64,000 nt of DNA from the NCBI RefSeq assembly GCF_003323715.1, contig NZ_QOIN01000055.1:62001-126000 (forward strand), read 5' to 3'. The DNA comes from Streptomyces diacarni. GTDB lineage: Bacteria > Actinomycetota > Actinomycetes > Streptomycetales > Streptomycetaceae. The notes below the pieces were generated by a model, which was not told where the DNA came from, searched no databases, and saw only the letters and a program-made list of their open reading frames with translations. Both the position numbers and the translations under genes were made by a program. How positions within the stretch are numbered: position 1 is the first letter of the stretch; each line of letters starts with the position of its first letter. Of this stretch, positions 7,747 to 17,776 are shown one piece after another.

Positions 7747-9546
7747 TCACTTGGCGTCGGCGTAGCACCGGACGACGGCGGTGGTGAAGGGGAAGCGGAC
7801 CGGGGTGTCGCCGAAGGCGGCGCGGGCGGCCTGCCGGCCTGCGGCGTCGATGGCCTCGCGCACCGGGTCGGCCTCCTCGGCGGGGCAGTGCACGATGACC
7901 TCGTCGTGCTGGAAGAACACCAGTTCGGCCGTCAGCTCCGCGAGCCGCTGCCGCAGCCCGGCCAGCATCAGGACCGCCCAGTCCGCCGCGCTGCCCTGCA
8001 CCACGAAGTTCCGGGTGAAGCGGCCTCTCGCCCGCACCGCGCCCGCCGCCCGGGCGCCGGCCGTGCCGGATTCCCCCTCCGTCCCCGCGAAACCCTCGCC
8101 GGCCTCCGGGCCCGTTCCGGACGCCTCGTCCGCCGGCGCCCCGCCGTCCTCGCGCCCCACGGGCGGGCACGTACGGCCCAGGTGGGTACGGACGAGGCGG
8201 CCCTCCTCGCCCGCGCGGGCCGCCTCGTCCACATAGGCGACGGCTGCGGGGAACCGTCTTCGCAGGGCGGCCAGGTTCCGCAGGCCGTCGCCGCTCGTCT
8301 GGCCGTAGACGGCGCCGAGCAGGGCCAGCTTGGCCTGGGCGCGGTCACCGGAGAACGCCCGCTCCGAGAGGGCCGTGTACAGGTCGCGTTCGCTGCCGGC
8401 CACCGCCATCAGGCCCGGATCGCGGGAGACGGCGGCCAGGACGCGCGGCTCCATCTGGTCGGCGTCCGCGACCACCAGGCGCCGGCCGGGATCGGCGACC
8501 ACGGCGCGGCGCACCACCTTGGGGATCTGCAACGCCCCGCCCCCGTTGGTGGTCCAGCGCCCCGAGGCGGCACCACCGGGAACGTACTCGGGACGGAAGC
8601 GCCCCTCCCGCACCCACGAGCGCAGCCAGCTCCAGCCGTGCGCGGTGTAGAGCCGGTACAGCTTCTTGTACCGCAGCAGCGGCTCGACCGCCGGGTGGTC
8701 CACCTTTCTCAGCTCCCAGGCCCGCGTCGAGCCCAGCCGGATCCCCTGGCGTGCGAACGCCTGCAGGACGTCGGCGGCCAGGTCGGGCCGCACCCGCTCG
8801 TGGGGCCCGAACGCGCGGGACACCTCTTCCTCCAGCTCCACCAGCCGGCGCGGCAGGCCACCGCCCGCGTACCGCTCGCCCAGCAGCTCGGCCAGCAGTT
8901 CGCGGTGGATCTCCGCGCTCCACGGCACCCCCGCGTGGCCCATCTCCCCGGCGACGAGCGTGCCCGCCGACTCCCCGGCGAGCAGCAGCCGCATCCGTGC
9001 GGGATGCTCGGCCCGCTCCGTCCGCTCCACCTGCGCCGCGTACACCTCCAGCAGGGCGTCGAGGGGGTCGACACCGTCGGGCAGCGGCACAGGGCCCGTC
9101 TCGAACAACGAGGGCTGCGGGTCGGTTTCGCGGTGGACGGGCTGCCGGTCGGGCGGCACGGGCAGCCCGCGCAGCCGTGCCAGGGCCGCGGGCAGCGCAT
9201 GCGGGTCCCCCGCCCGGCCCTCGTGGCCGAGGAGCAGCGCCTCGGCGGCCTCCACGTCGTAGCACCGCTCCACCCGCACGCCCGCGGCGAGCAGGCCGGG
9301 CTGGACCTCGGTCGTCGCCCGCCACACCCACCGCGTGACCCCTTCACCGGCGCGCACCGCGGCCGCCGCCGACTCCTCGGTCCGCACGGGGCCCGCGCGG
9401 CCGCCCCGCGCGTCCAGCGGACACACCCGCACCCGGCCGCCGCCCGCGGGGGCCAGCGCCCACCGGCGGGCGTCCCGCGCCCGCCGCGTGGTGTGCGCCC
9501 CTCCCGCCCCCGCCTCCGTACCGTTCGCCCCCGTGCCGTTCGTCAT
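7747..9546 (-). CDS. PolA-like DNA polymerase with degenerate exonuclease region, no 5' nuclease domain
   Basis: A 599-residue family A DNA polymerase annotated in streptomycetes as a bifunctional 3'-5' exonuclease/polymerase. Motif A is VVADADQMEPR (catalytic Asp at about 361), motif B lies around AKLALLGAVYGQTSG (406-419), and motif C is QHDEVIVHC (546-554). The N-terminal ~200 residues occupy the exonuclease position but show no clear DEDD set, and the 5' nuclease domain of housekeeping PolA is absent. A Glu/Gly/Ala-rich insert interrupts the polymerase domain between motifs B and C. It is probably an accessory repair polymerase. The ATG at 9546 follows a GGAAG ribosome site. Confidence 0.85.
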   Translation of the reverse strand: MTNGTGANGTEAGAGGAHTTRRARDARRWALAPAGGGRVRVCPLDARGGRAGPVRTEESAAAAVRAGEGVTRWVWRATTEVQPGLLAAGVRVERCYDVEAAEALLLGHEGRAGDPHALPAALARLRGLPVPPDRQPVHRETDPQPSLFETGPVPLPDGVDPLDALLEVYAAQVERTERAEHPARMRLLLAGESAGTLVAGEMGHAGVPWSAEIHRELLAELLGERYAGGGLPRRLVELEEEVSRAFGPHERVRPDLAADVLQAFARQGIRLGSTRAWELRKVDHPAVEPLLRYKKLYRLYTAHGWSWLRSWVREGRFRPEYVPGGAASGRWTTNGGGALQIPKVVRRAVVADPGRRLVVADADQMEPRVLAAVSRDPGLMAVAGSERDLYTALSERAFSGDRAQAKLALLGAVYGQTSGDGLRNLAALRRRFPAAVAYVDEAARAGEEGRLVRTHLGRTCPPVGREDGGAPADEASGTGPEAGEGFAGTEGESGTAGARAAGAVRARGRFTRNFVVQGSAADWAVLMLAGLRQRLAELTAELVFFQHDEVIVHCPAEEADPVREAIDAAGRQAARAAFGDTPVRFPFTTAVVRCYADAK

Positions 9547-9750
9547 GCCGCGAGTCTTCCAGCCGCCTGTGACAGCGTCCCCGCGACCGGTCGGCCTCGC
9601 TCCTGTGCCGGGTCCGCCGCCGGCGGGGGAGGGGCCCGTGCGCCGGCGTGCGTGCCGGTGTCCCTCCGCCGGCCCCGCAGCGGCCGACATATCCGCACCG
9701 TTGCGGGACACTCGGAGGCGGAGGAGTTCCTCCCGGCTGAGAGGTGGGCC

Positions 9751-10026
9751 ATGGACATATCCGGTGTCATCAGCGCGCTCGTCGTCGGCGTGGTCATCGG
9801 CGCGCTCGGGCGACTGGTGCTCCCGGGCAGGCAGCGGATCGGGATCCTGTGGACGCTCCTGGTCGGCATCGTCGCCGCGTTCATCGGTACGGCGATCGCC
9901 GGTGCCGTGGGTGTCGCCGACACCCGGGGTTTCGACTGGATCGAGCTGATCATCCAGATCGTTCTCGCCGCGCTCGGCGTCAGCCTGCTCGATCGTGCGC
10001 GCGCGGGCCGAGGCGTCCGCAGGTGA
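9751..10026 (+). CDS. GlsB/YeaQ/YmgE-family small membrane protein
   Basis: A 91-residue protein with three membrane helices. The Gly-rich pattern ALVVGVVIGALGRLVLPG and LLVGIVAAFIGTAIAGAVG is typical of the transglycosylase-associated (GlsB/YeaQ/YmgE) family, which is stress-linked in several bacteria but has no firm biochemical role. An ATG preceded by GAGAGG marks the start. It is monocistronic and ends facing the chitinase gene across a double hairpin. Confidence 0.85.
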   Translation: MDISGVISALVVGVVIGALGRLVLPGRQRIGILWTLLVGIVAAFIGTAIAGAVGVADTRGFDWIELIIQIVLAALGVSLLDRARAGRGVRR

Positions 10027-10042
10027 GGCGCGGACAGCGAAC

Positions 10043-10110
10043 GGGTGGCGGGCCGGCGGCCCGCCACCCGGGGTGCGGAGCGGGGCGTGCCACGCGTGCA
10101 CGCCCCGCTC
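10043..10110. terminator. Two back-to-back hairpins between convergent genes
   Basis: The first hairpin has perfect 12-bp arms (10043-10054 with 10058-10069) and a 3-nt loop. The second has perfect 13-bp arms (10078-10090 with 10098-10110) and a 7-nt loop. Neither is followed by a T tract, as is usual in Streptomyces. They lie exactly between the convergent ends of the GlsB-like and chitinase genes, so they probably act as a bidirectional terminator. Confidence 0.8.
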
Positions 10111-10116
10111 ACACGC

Positions 10117-11463
<1,347 letters not shown>

Positions 11464-11529
11464 GGTTCACCTCGCGTGTGGGGTGCGGGGGGACGGGGTG
11501 CTGCGGCCGTGCCTTGCGTACGTTCCGGG

Positions 11530-11570
11530 AATGTAGAAGGACTAGACCAGTGCGTCAATGGTTCGGACCA
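11530..11570 (-). promoter_or_regulatory. Chitinase promoter with two DasR (dre)-like repeats
   Basis: On the minus strand a sigma-70-type promoter reads TTGACG (11558-11553), 17 nt spacer, TACATT (11535-11530). A repeat TGGTCCGAACCA (11570-11559) abuts the -35 box, and a second, TGGTCTAGTCC (11549-11539), fills the spacer, 21 bp away. Both match the direct-repeat/dre pattern TGGTCTAGACCA found in Streptomyces chitinase promoters, where DasR represses and GlcNAc-derived metabolites relieve repression. The start codon lies about 65 nt downstream. Confidence 0.88.
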
Positions 11571-11828
11571 ATTTCCGTTCAGGTGGCGCCGCCGCCCGTT
11601 CACCCCCGCCCCCCGGCCAGTCCACACCCCTACGCCGGTGACGAAGGGCGCGCGATCGGGCATACTCCAACTCGCCGCAGCCGCTGGTCAGCCACCGTCG
11701 CGACCCGACGGTGCAGTATCACGGCTGAGGCAGCGGCACTCCCGGCCCGCGCGGGCCGGCACCCACGGCGGCCCGCCACACCCCGGCGCGACCGCCGCAG
11801 TTCCCCGATCCGAAGGAGAGCGCGCACC

Positions 11829-13022
11829 ATGCCCCAGGACGGTCCCCAGCCGGTGGAACGCGAACTGCCCACTGACGAGGCGCGCGATCTGCTGGGCCTC
11901 GTACGCGAGTTGGTGCAGCGCGAGATCAAGCCGGCGGCCGCCGAGGAAGAGGCGGCCGGCACCTTTCCGCGTGAGACCTTCCGCCTCCTGTCCCGCTCCG
12001 GCCTCCTGGGCCTCCCCTACGCCGAGGAGCACGGCGGCGGAGGACAGCCCTACGAGGTCTACCTCCAGGTCCTCGAAGAGCTCGCGGCGGCGCGCCTGAC
12101 CGTCGGGCTCGGCACCAGCGTCCACTCCCTCTCCTGCCACGGGCTCGCCCACTTCGGCAGCAAGGAGCAGCGCACCGAACGGCTGCCCGACATGCTCGGC
12201 GGCGGTCTGCTGGGCGCCTACTGCCTGTCCGAGCCCGCCTCGGGCTCGGACGCCGCCTCCCTGCGCACCCGCGCCGTCCGGGAGGACAGGGACGGCGGGG
12301 CCGGCGGGGGCTGGGTACTCAACGGCACCAAGGCGTGGATCACCCACGGTGGCGTCGCCGACTTCTACACCGTCCTGGCCCGCACCGGCGAGGACGGGTC
12401 CCGCGGCATCACCGCCTTCCTCGTCCCCGCGGACGCGGAGGGGCTGAGCGCCGCACCGCCCGAGCGCAAGATGGGGCTGAACGGCTCTCCCACGGCCCAG
12501 GTCCACTTCGACGAGGTGCGTGTCCCCGACACGTGCAGGCTGGGCGAGGAGGGGCAGGGCTTCACCGTCGCCCTCTCCTCCCTGGACGCCGGGCGCCTGG
12601 GCATCGCGGCCTGCGCCGTCGGCCTCGCCCAGGCCGCGCTGGACGAGGCGCTGGTCTACACCGCGCAGCGCGAGCAGTTCGGCCGCCCCCTCGCCGACTT
12701 CCAGGGGCTGCGCTTCGCGCTGGCCGACATGGGCACCCAGATCGAGGCCGGGCGCGCCCTCTACCTCGCGGCGGCGCGGCGCGGCGACGCGGGCGAGCCG
12801 TTCTCCCGGCAGGCCGCGATGGCCAAACTCTTCTGCACCGACGCCGCCATGCGCGTCACCACCGAGGCCGTGCAACTGCTGGGCGGCTACGGCTACACGG
12901 CGGACTTCCCCGTCGAGCGGTACATGCGCGAGGCGAAGGTCCTGCAGATCGTGGAGGGCACCAACCAGATCCAGCGCATGGTGATCGCCCGCCACCTGGC
13001 GGGCCCGGAGAGCAAGAGCTGA
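11829..13022 (+). CDS. Acyl-CoA dehydrogenase
   Basis: A 397-residue FAD-dependent dehydrogenase introducing the alpha-beta double bond into acyl-CoA. Family features are the flavin/substrate stretch AYCLSEPASGSDAAS, the middle beta domain, and the C-terminal LQIVEGTNQIQRM, where Glu376 sits in the classical catalytic-base position. Length and signatures fit short/medium-chain enzymes. The ATG follows a GGAGAG ribosome site. It is followed after 61 nt by an unrelated secreted hydrolase gene, so it is probably monocistronic; it is not part of the lipid island further right. The upstream gap 11464-11828 holds the divergent chitinase promoter and no other gene. Confidence 0.92.
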   Translation: MPQDGPQPVERELPTDEARDLLGLVRELVQREIKPAAAEEEAAGTFPRETFRLLSRSGLLGLPYAEEHGGGGQPYEVYLQVLEELAAARLTVGLGTSVHSLSCHGLAHFGSKEQRTERLPDMLGGGLLGAYCLSEPASGSDAASLRTRAVREDRDGGAGGGWVLNGTKAWITHGGVADFYTVLARTGEDGSRGITAFLVPADAEGLSAAPPERKMGLNGSPTAQVHFDEVRVPDTCRLGEEGQGFTVALSSLDAGRLGIAACAVGLAQAALDEALVYTAQREQFGRPLADFQGLRFALADMGTQIEAGRALYLAAARRGDAGEPFSRQAAMAKLFCTDAAMRVTTEAVQLLGGYGYTADFPVERYMREAKVLQIVEGTNQIQRMVIARHLAGPESKS

Positions 13023-13083
13023 AGCCCCTGCGGGGCGCGCACGAGAACCACCCAGATCCACTCAGGACACCGGGAGGACTCAC

Positions 13084-14025
13084 ATGTCGTCAGCCGCACC
13101 ACGCTTCACTCGCCGAGGCGGTATCCGCACCGCCGCGGCGGCGGCACTCGCCGCCCCGCTCGCTGCCACCGGCGCCGCCGGCGCGCACGCCGCCACCGCG
13201 CGCGCCGTACCCGCCCAGGTGAGCAGCCCCGGCGGCGGCCGGAGCCGGACGCTCCGTGTCATGTCCTTCAACCTGCGGTACGCCTCCGCGACCCCGCCCC
13301 ACAGCTGGCCCGAGCGGCGCCCGGTCACCCGGGCGCTGCTCCAGCGCGAGCGCCCGCACCTGATCGGCACCCAGGAGGGGCTCTACGGGCAGCTGAAGGA
13401 CATCGCGGCGGACCTCGGCAGATCCCGCTACGACTGGATCGGCACCGGCCGGGCCGGCGGCAGCAGGGACGAGTTCATGGCCGTCTTCTACGACGTCCGC
13501 AGACTGCTCCCGCTCGCATACGACCACTTCTGGCTCTCCGACCAGCCCGCGCTGATCGGTTCGACGACGTGGGGCAACACCGTCATCCGGATGGTCACCT
13601 GGGTACGGTTCCGCGATCTGGCCACCGGCCGCGAGCTGTACCACCTCAACACCCACCTCGACCACCAGAACCAGTACTCCCGCGAACGTTCGGCGGCGCT
13701 CATCACCGACCGGCTCGGCGGGCTGGACGCGGCGCTCCCGCGGCTGGTCACCGGCGACTTCAACGTGCCAGCGCACGCCAACCCCGTCTACGACACGCTG
13801 CTCTCGGACGGGAAACTGACCGACACCTGGGACGCGGCCGAGAGCCGCAGCAAGCTGTACGGCACCTTCCACGGCTACGAGCCGCTGGTGCCGGACGGCG
13901 ACCGCATCGACTGGATCCTCGCCTCGCCCGGGGTCCGCACACGCCGCGCGGAGATCATCACCTACGCGCGCGACGGGCAGTACCCGAGCGACCACCTGCC
14001 GGTGCAGGCGGTGGTGGAGCTGTAG
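13084..14025 (+). CDS. Exported endonuclease/exonuclease/phosphatase (EEP) family hydrolase
   Basis: A 313-residue protein with a twin-Arg-like leader (RFTRRGGIRT followed by an Ala-rich hydrophobic stretch ending near residue 37). The EEP fold follows: VMSFNLRYAS at the first metal-binding strand, GTQEGL with the metal Glu, THLDHQN, TGDFNVPA and the terminal SDHLPV with the catalytic His. Secreted members include nucleases and phosphodiesterases or sphingomyelinase-like enzymes; the substrate cannot be deduced. The Tat-like signal suggests folding before export. The ATG at 13084 is well placed after GGGAGGA. It ends 16 nt from a convergent gene. Confidence 0.85.
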   Translation: MSSAAPRFTRRGGIRTAAAAALAAPLAATGAAGAHAATARAVPAQVSSPGGGRSRTLRVMSFNLRYASATPPHSWPERRPVTRALLQRERPHLIGTQEGLYGQLKDIAADLGRSRYDWIGTGRAGGSRDEFMAVFYDVRRLLPLAYDHFWLSDQPALIGSTTWGNTVIRMVTWVRFRDLATGRELYHLNTHLDHQNQYSRERSAALITDRLGGLDAALPRLVTGDFNVPAHANPVYDTLLSDGKLTDTWDAAESRSKLYGTFHGYEPLVPDGDRIDWILASPGVRTRRAEIITYARDGQYPSDHLPVQAVVEL

Positions 14026-14041
14026 CCGCCGCGCCCGCGTC

Positions 14042-14734
14042 TCAGGTTTCCGCGGCCTGACGCACCTCGTCGGCCACCTTCGAGCTGAGCGCCGCCCGCA
14101 CCAGCCCGGCCGCCAGCGGCGCCAGCTCGTCCTTCCGCACCATGTCGGCCAGCTTCCCGGCCGACTCCGGCAGCCCCAGCTTCCGCGCCCCCTGGAGCGC
14201 CTTGCCGTCCAGGTAGGGCTGGTATTCAGGCCACACCGCCTGGGCCTCGCGCAGGAAGATCGAGACGCCCATGGGCCCGATGCCGGGTACCTCGCGCAGG
14301 GCGCCCTCGGGGTCGTCGCTCCTGCGCAGCCTGCGCAGGTCGCCGCCCCACCGTTCGAGCACCAGTTCCGCGCCCTCGCCGAGCATCGTGGAGGTCCGCT
14401 CGTCGTAGCGGCGGTAGCCGCCCACGCCGAGCGCGTCCACCCGCTGCTGCCAGGTGGCGTCGGCCATCCGCCGCGGGTTCTTCATGCCCGCGTCCGCGAG
14501 CGCCCGCGCGCTGGCGACCGCGATGTCCGCGCGGATCCGGGCGGACAGCAGCATGGAGAGGACCAGCAGCTGGTACAGGGGCATGGGGGTGTCGCGCAGG
14601 GTGATGCCCGCGTCGTGCGCGTAGGTCGTCCCGTGCCGCTTCAGCAGCTCCCTGACCAGCGCCCGCTGCCGGCCGGAGCCGCTGTCGGTGCCGCTCTTCG
14701 TACCCGTCCTGCTCTTCGTGCTCGCCTTCGCCAT
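14042..14734 (-). CDS. Endonuclease III-like HhH protein lacking catalytic Lys and Fe-S cluster
   Basis: A 230-residue protein. After a Lys/Thr/Ser-rich N-terminus, the core resembles the HhH-GPD fold of EndoIII glycosylases, with the hairpin VPGIGPMGVSIFLREA and a following acidic site in PYLDGKALQGARKLG. EndoIII normally has a catalytic Lys in the hairpin (LPGVGRKTA); here that position is Met, and the C-terminal four-Cys Fe-S motif is absent. The conserved Asp appears retained. It could be a monofunctional glycosylase or a DNA-binding relative. The ATG at 14734 follows GAGGAGG with 6 nt spacing, which favours it over the longer in-frame start at 14779. Confidence 0.72.
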   Translation of the reverse strand: MAKASTKSRTGTKSGTDSGSGRQRALVRELLKRHGTTYAHDAGITLRDTPMPLYQLLVLSMLLSARIRADIAVASARALADAGMKNPRRMADATWQQRVDALGVGGYRRYDERTSTMLGEGAELVLERWGGDLRRLRRSDDPEGALREVPGIGPMGVSIFLREAQAVWPEYQPYLDGKALQGARKLGLPESAGKLADMVRKDELAPLAAGLVRAALSSKVADEVRQAAET

Positions 14735-14952
14735 GGCTGCCTCCTCGGGTTCCCGGGTCCCCAGCCGTACGCGATCCACGCGGGCCCGTGCGGCGCTGTG
14801 CGCTCAGCTCTTCCGCGGAGGCGAGGGGGAGGAAACACCCGCTCCGCCGCCTCACCACGGATGCCCTGTCATGCACCGCGGCCCGCTGGAGGCGGTGCTG
14901 GAGGACCGCTACCGGAGCGGAGTGGAGGCCGGTTCGGGGGAGTGGCGCGCGG

Positions 14953-15393
14953 TCACTCGACCCCGGCGTGCGCGCGCTTGGCCGGGCGCGAGCCGGGGAG
15001 CACCACATGGGAGAACGGCTGGGTGCGCCAGTCCAGGCTCTCGGGCAGCCGCAGCAGCTCGCCGACCGTGTGCTCCTTCGGCTCGCGGTCCCACGGCTCG
15101 GCGTCCCGCACCGGGCGGCCGGATCCCTGGCACACCGTCAGGCCGAACGGGTTCCACGGTGAGGCGCACAGTCCGTGGCGCGGCAGCTCCCGCTCCTGGG
15201 AGAAGACCGCGATCGCCTGGGCGCAGTCGGGACACCGGACGCGGAGGGCTTCGTACATCTCGTCCTCGAAAACGGATCCGGGCGGCTCGTCGGAGATCTC
15301 GGAGCCGTCCAGGAGGGCAGTCGCTTCGCCCTGGTGAGCGTCGCTCAGGTGAGCGGTGTCCTGGCGAGCGGAGCGGGACTTCGTCGTACGCAT
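14953..15393 (-). CDS. Conserved protein of unknown function with CPDC motif
   Basis: A 146-residue soluble protein I do not recognise. The N-terminal ~45 residues are polar and probably disordered. The centre has VRCPDCAQAIAVFSQ, followed by a Cys in GLCASPWNPFG and another in TVCQGSG, so a small metal-binding fold is possible. The ATG at 15393 follows AAGGGGG at the right distance, which I preferred over an upstream start at 15525. It is monocistronic. The gap 15394-15629 to the AsnC gene has no other visible gene. Confidence 0.7.
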   Translation of the reverse strand: MRTTKSRSARQDTAHLSDAHQGEATALLDGSEISDEPPGSVFEDEMYEALRVRCPDCAQAIAVFSQERELPRHGLCASPWNPFGLTVCQGSGRPVRDAEPWDREPKEHTVGELLRLPESLDWRTQPFSHVVLPGSRPAKRAHAGVE

Positions 15394-15629
15394 GTGATCC
15401 CCCTTGATGGAACGGCCGGGCTCTCGGCTCCGGCCACAGCAAGCACTTCCCGTCGTGCCACACGCGTAATCGCCCCGTGCCGTTGGACGCCGGTGCATAA
15501 GTGTGGCCTTCATCACATACCTCATGGTTCCGTGCTTCCGGTGCTGCCCCGCGTGCCACGGCGCGCCGTCCCCGTGCGCCGGGGCGCACTCGCTGCGCGG
15601 ACGGCGCGGGGCCGCTACGGTGATCCGCT

Positions 15630-16070
15630 GTGGAGGAACTCGACCGTCAGATCGTGGAACTGCTCGTCAGAGACGGGCGGATGAGCTATACAGACCTGGG
15701 CAAGGCTACCGGCCTGTCCACCTCGGCCGTGCACCAGCGCGTGCGCCGCCTCGAGCAGCGCGGCGTCATCCGCGGCTACGCCGCGCTCGTGGACGCCGAG
15801 GCCGTCGGGCTGCCCATGATGGCCTTCATCTCCGTCAAACCGTTCGACCCCAGTGCCCCGGACGACATCGCCGACCGGCTGGCCGACGTGCCCGAGATCG
15901 AGGCCTGCCACAGCGTCGCGGGCGACGAGAACTACATCCTCAAGGTGCGGGTCGCCACCCCCATCGAGCTGGAGCACCTGCTCGCCAGGATCCGCACCCT
16001 CGCCGGGGTCTCCACCCGCACCACCGTCGTCCTCTCCACGCCGTACGAGGCCCGCCCACCCCGCGTCTGA
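15630..16070 (+). CDS. Lrp/AsnC-family transcriptional regulator
   Basis: A 146-residue regulator. The N-terminal HTH covers LGKATGLSTSAVHQRVRRLEQRGVI (positions about 23-47, part quoted: GLSTSAVHQRVRRL). The C-terminal RAM ligand domain contains the usual alternating strands (GLPMMAFISVK, DENYILKVRV). Such proteins form octamers that sense amino acids. The GTG start lies close to its promoter region; length is typical. The amidohydrolase gene begins 65 nt downstream on the same strand, so the two may be co-transcribed. The ligand is unknown. Confidence 0.88.
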   Translation: MEELDRQIVELLVRDGRMSYTDLGKATGLSTSAVHQRVRRLEQRGVIRGYAALVDAEAVGLPMMAFISVKPFDPSAPDDIADRLADVPEIEACHSVAGDENYILKVRVATPIELEHLLARIRTLAGVSTRTTVVLSTPYEARPPRV

Positions 16071-16135
16071 ACCCCCTCACGGGCGCGCTCCACCCCGCGC
16101 ACCGGCGCGGCGCCCGTAAGCGGGAGACTGTCCCC

Positions 16136-17776
16136 ATGAGCGACAGCACAAGCCCCGCCCCGCCCCGCACCCTGCTGCTGCGCGGTGGCGAGGTCCACAG
16201 CCCCGCCGATCCGTTCGCGACCGCGATGGTGGTGGAGGGCGAGCGCATCGCCTGGATCGGTTCGGAGGGCGCTGCCGACTCGTTCGCCGAGAACGTCGAC
16301 GAGGTCGGCTACCTCGACGGCGCCCTCGTCACCCCCGCGTTCACCGACGCGCACGTCCACACCACGGCGACCGGACTGGCGCTGACGGGCCTCGACCTGT
16401 CGGACGCGCGCACGCTCGCCGACGCGCTCGCCCGCGTCCGCGCCTACGCTGAGGACCGGCCGCACGACCGGGTGCTGCTGGGCACGGGATGGGACGCCAG
16501 CGCCTGGCCCGAGCAGCGCCACCCCGGCCGTGCGGAGCTCGACGAGGCGACCGGCGGACGCCCGCTGTACCTGACCCGGATCGACGTCCACTCCGCCCTC
16601 GCCACCACGGCGATGCTCGACCTGGTGCCGGGCATCACCACCCGCGCGGGGTACAGCGCCGACGCGCCCCTGACCGGCGACGCGCACCACGCCGTGCGCG
16701 AGGCCGCGCACGCCACCCTCACCCCGCAGCAGCGCGCCGAGGCCCAGCGGGCCGCCCGGGAGCACGCCGCCTCGCTCGGCATCGGCGCGGTGCACGAGTG
16801 CGCGGGCCCCGACATCTCCGGCGAGGAGGACTTCACCTCCCTCCTCGCGCTCGCCGCGGAGGAAGCCGGACCCCGGGTCTTCGGATACTGGGCGGAACTC
16901 GTCACCTCCGCAAAGGACGCGGACCGGGTCAGGGAGCTCGGGGCGCTCGGCGCGGCGGGTGACCTCTTCGCCGACGGCTCCCTCGGCTCCCACACCGCGC
17001 ACCTGTGCTCCCCGTACGCGGACGCGCCCCGCACCACGGGCAATGGGCAACTGGACGCCGCCACCGTCGCCGCGCACGTCGCCACCTGCACCGAGGCCGG
17101 GCTGCAAGCCGGGTTCCACGCCATCGGCGACGCCGCCGTCCGGTCCGTCACCGACGGCGTACGCCGCGCCGCCGAGAACGTCGGCACGGCCCGCGTGCGG
17201 GCCGCCCGGCACCGCGTCGAGCACGCCGAGATGCTGACGGAGGCGACCGTCGCGGACTTCGCCGACCTCGCCCTCACCGCCTCCGTGCAGCCGGGCTTCG
17301 ACGCGGCCTGGGGCGGCACGGACGGCATGTACGCGCGGCGCCTGGGCGCCGAACGGGCCGCCACCCTCAACCCGTACGCGGCGCTGCTGCGCGCCGGGGT
17401 GCCCCTCGCGCTGGGCTCCGACAGCCCCGTCACCCCGCTCGGCCCCTGGGAGGCCGTCAGGGCCGCCGCCTTCCACCGCACCCACGCGCACCGGATCTCC
17501 GTGCGCGGCGCCTTCACCGCGCACACGCGCGGCGGCTGGCGCGCGCTCGGCCGTGACGACGCGGGCGTCCTCGTTCCGGGCGCACCGGCCGACTACGCGG
17601 TGTGGCGCACCGGGCCGCTCATCGTCCAGGCCCCCGACACGCGGGTGGCCAACTGGTCCACCGACCCGCGCTCCGGTACCCCGGGGCTGCCGGATCTGAC
17701 GCCGGGCCGCGAGGTGCCCGTCTGCCTGCGGACGGTGGTCGGCGGACGTACGGTCTACGCACGGCCGGACGAGTGA
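16136..17776 (+). CDS. Amidohydrolase family 3 (YtcJ-like) metal-dependent hydrolase
   Basis: A 546-residue amidohydrolase. The metal-binding HxH is in FTDAHVHTT (about residues 72-80); later ligands are suggested by FHAIGDAAV, RVEHAEML and the C-terminal LGSDSPVTPLGP with the catalytic Asp. The N- and C-terminal strands form the composite beta-sandwich seen in YtcJ-like enzymes. Characterised relatives act on N-acyl or formamide bonds, but most are of unknown substrate. The ATG follows GGGAGA. It lies just downstream of the AsnC gene, so the substrate may be an amino-acid derivative; that is inference. Confidence 0.85.
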   Translation: MSDSTSPAPPRTLLLRGGEVHSPADPFATAMVVEGERIAWIGSEGAADSFAENVDEVGYLDGALVTPAFTDAHVHTTATGLALTGLDLSDARTLADALARVRAYAEDRPHDRVLLGTGWDASAWPEQRHPGRAELDEATGGRPLYLTRIDVHSALATTAMLDLVPGITTRAGYSADAPLTGDAHHAVREAAHATLTPQQRAEAQRAAREHAASLGIGAVHECAGPDISGEEDFTSLLALAAEEAGPRVFGYWAELVTSAKDADRVRELGALGAAGDLFADGSLGSHTAHLCSPYADAPRTTGNGQLDAATVAAHVATCTEAGLQAGFHAIGDAAVRSVTDGVRRAAENVGTARVRAARHRVEHAEMLTEATVADFADLALTASVQPGFDAAWGGTDGMYARRLGAERAATLNPYAALLRAGVPLALGSDSPVTPLGPWEAVRAAAFHRTHAHRISVRGAFTAHTRGGWRALGRDDAGVLVPGAPADYAVWRTGPLIVQAPDTRVANWSTDPRSGTPGLPDLTPGREVPVCLRTVVGGRTVYARPDE

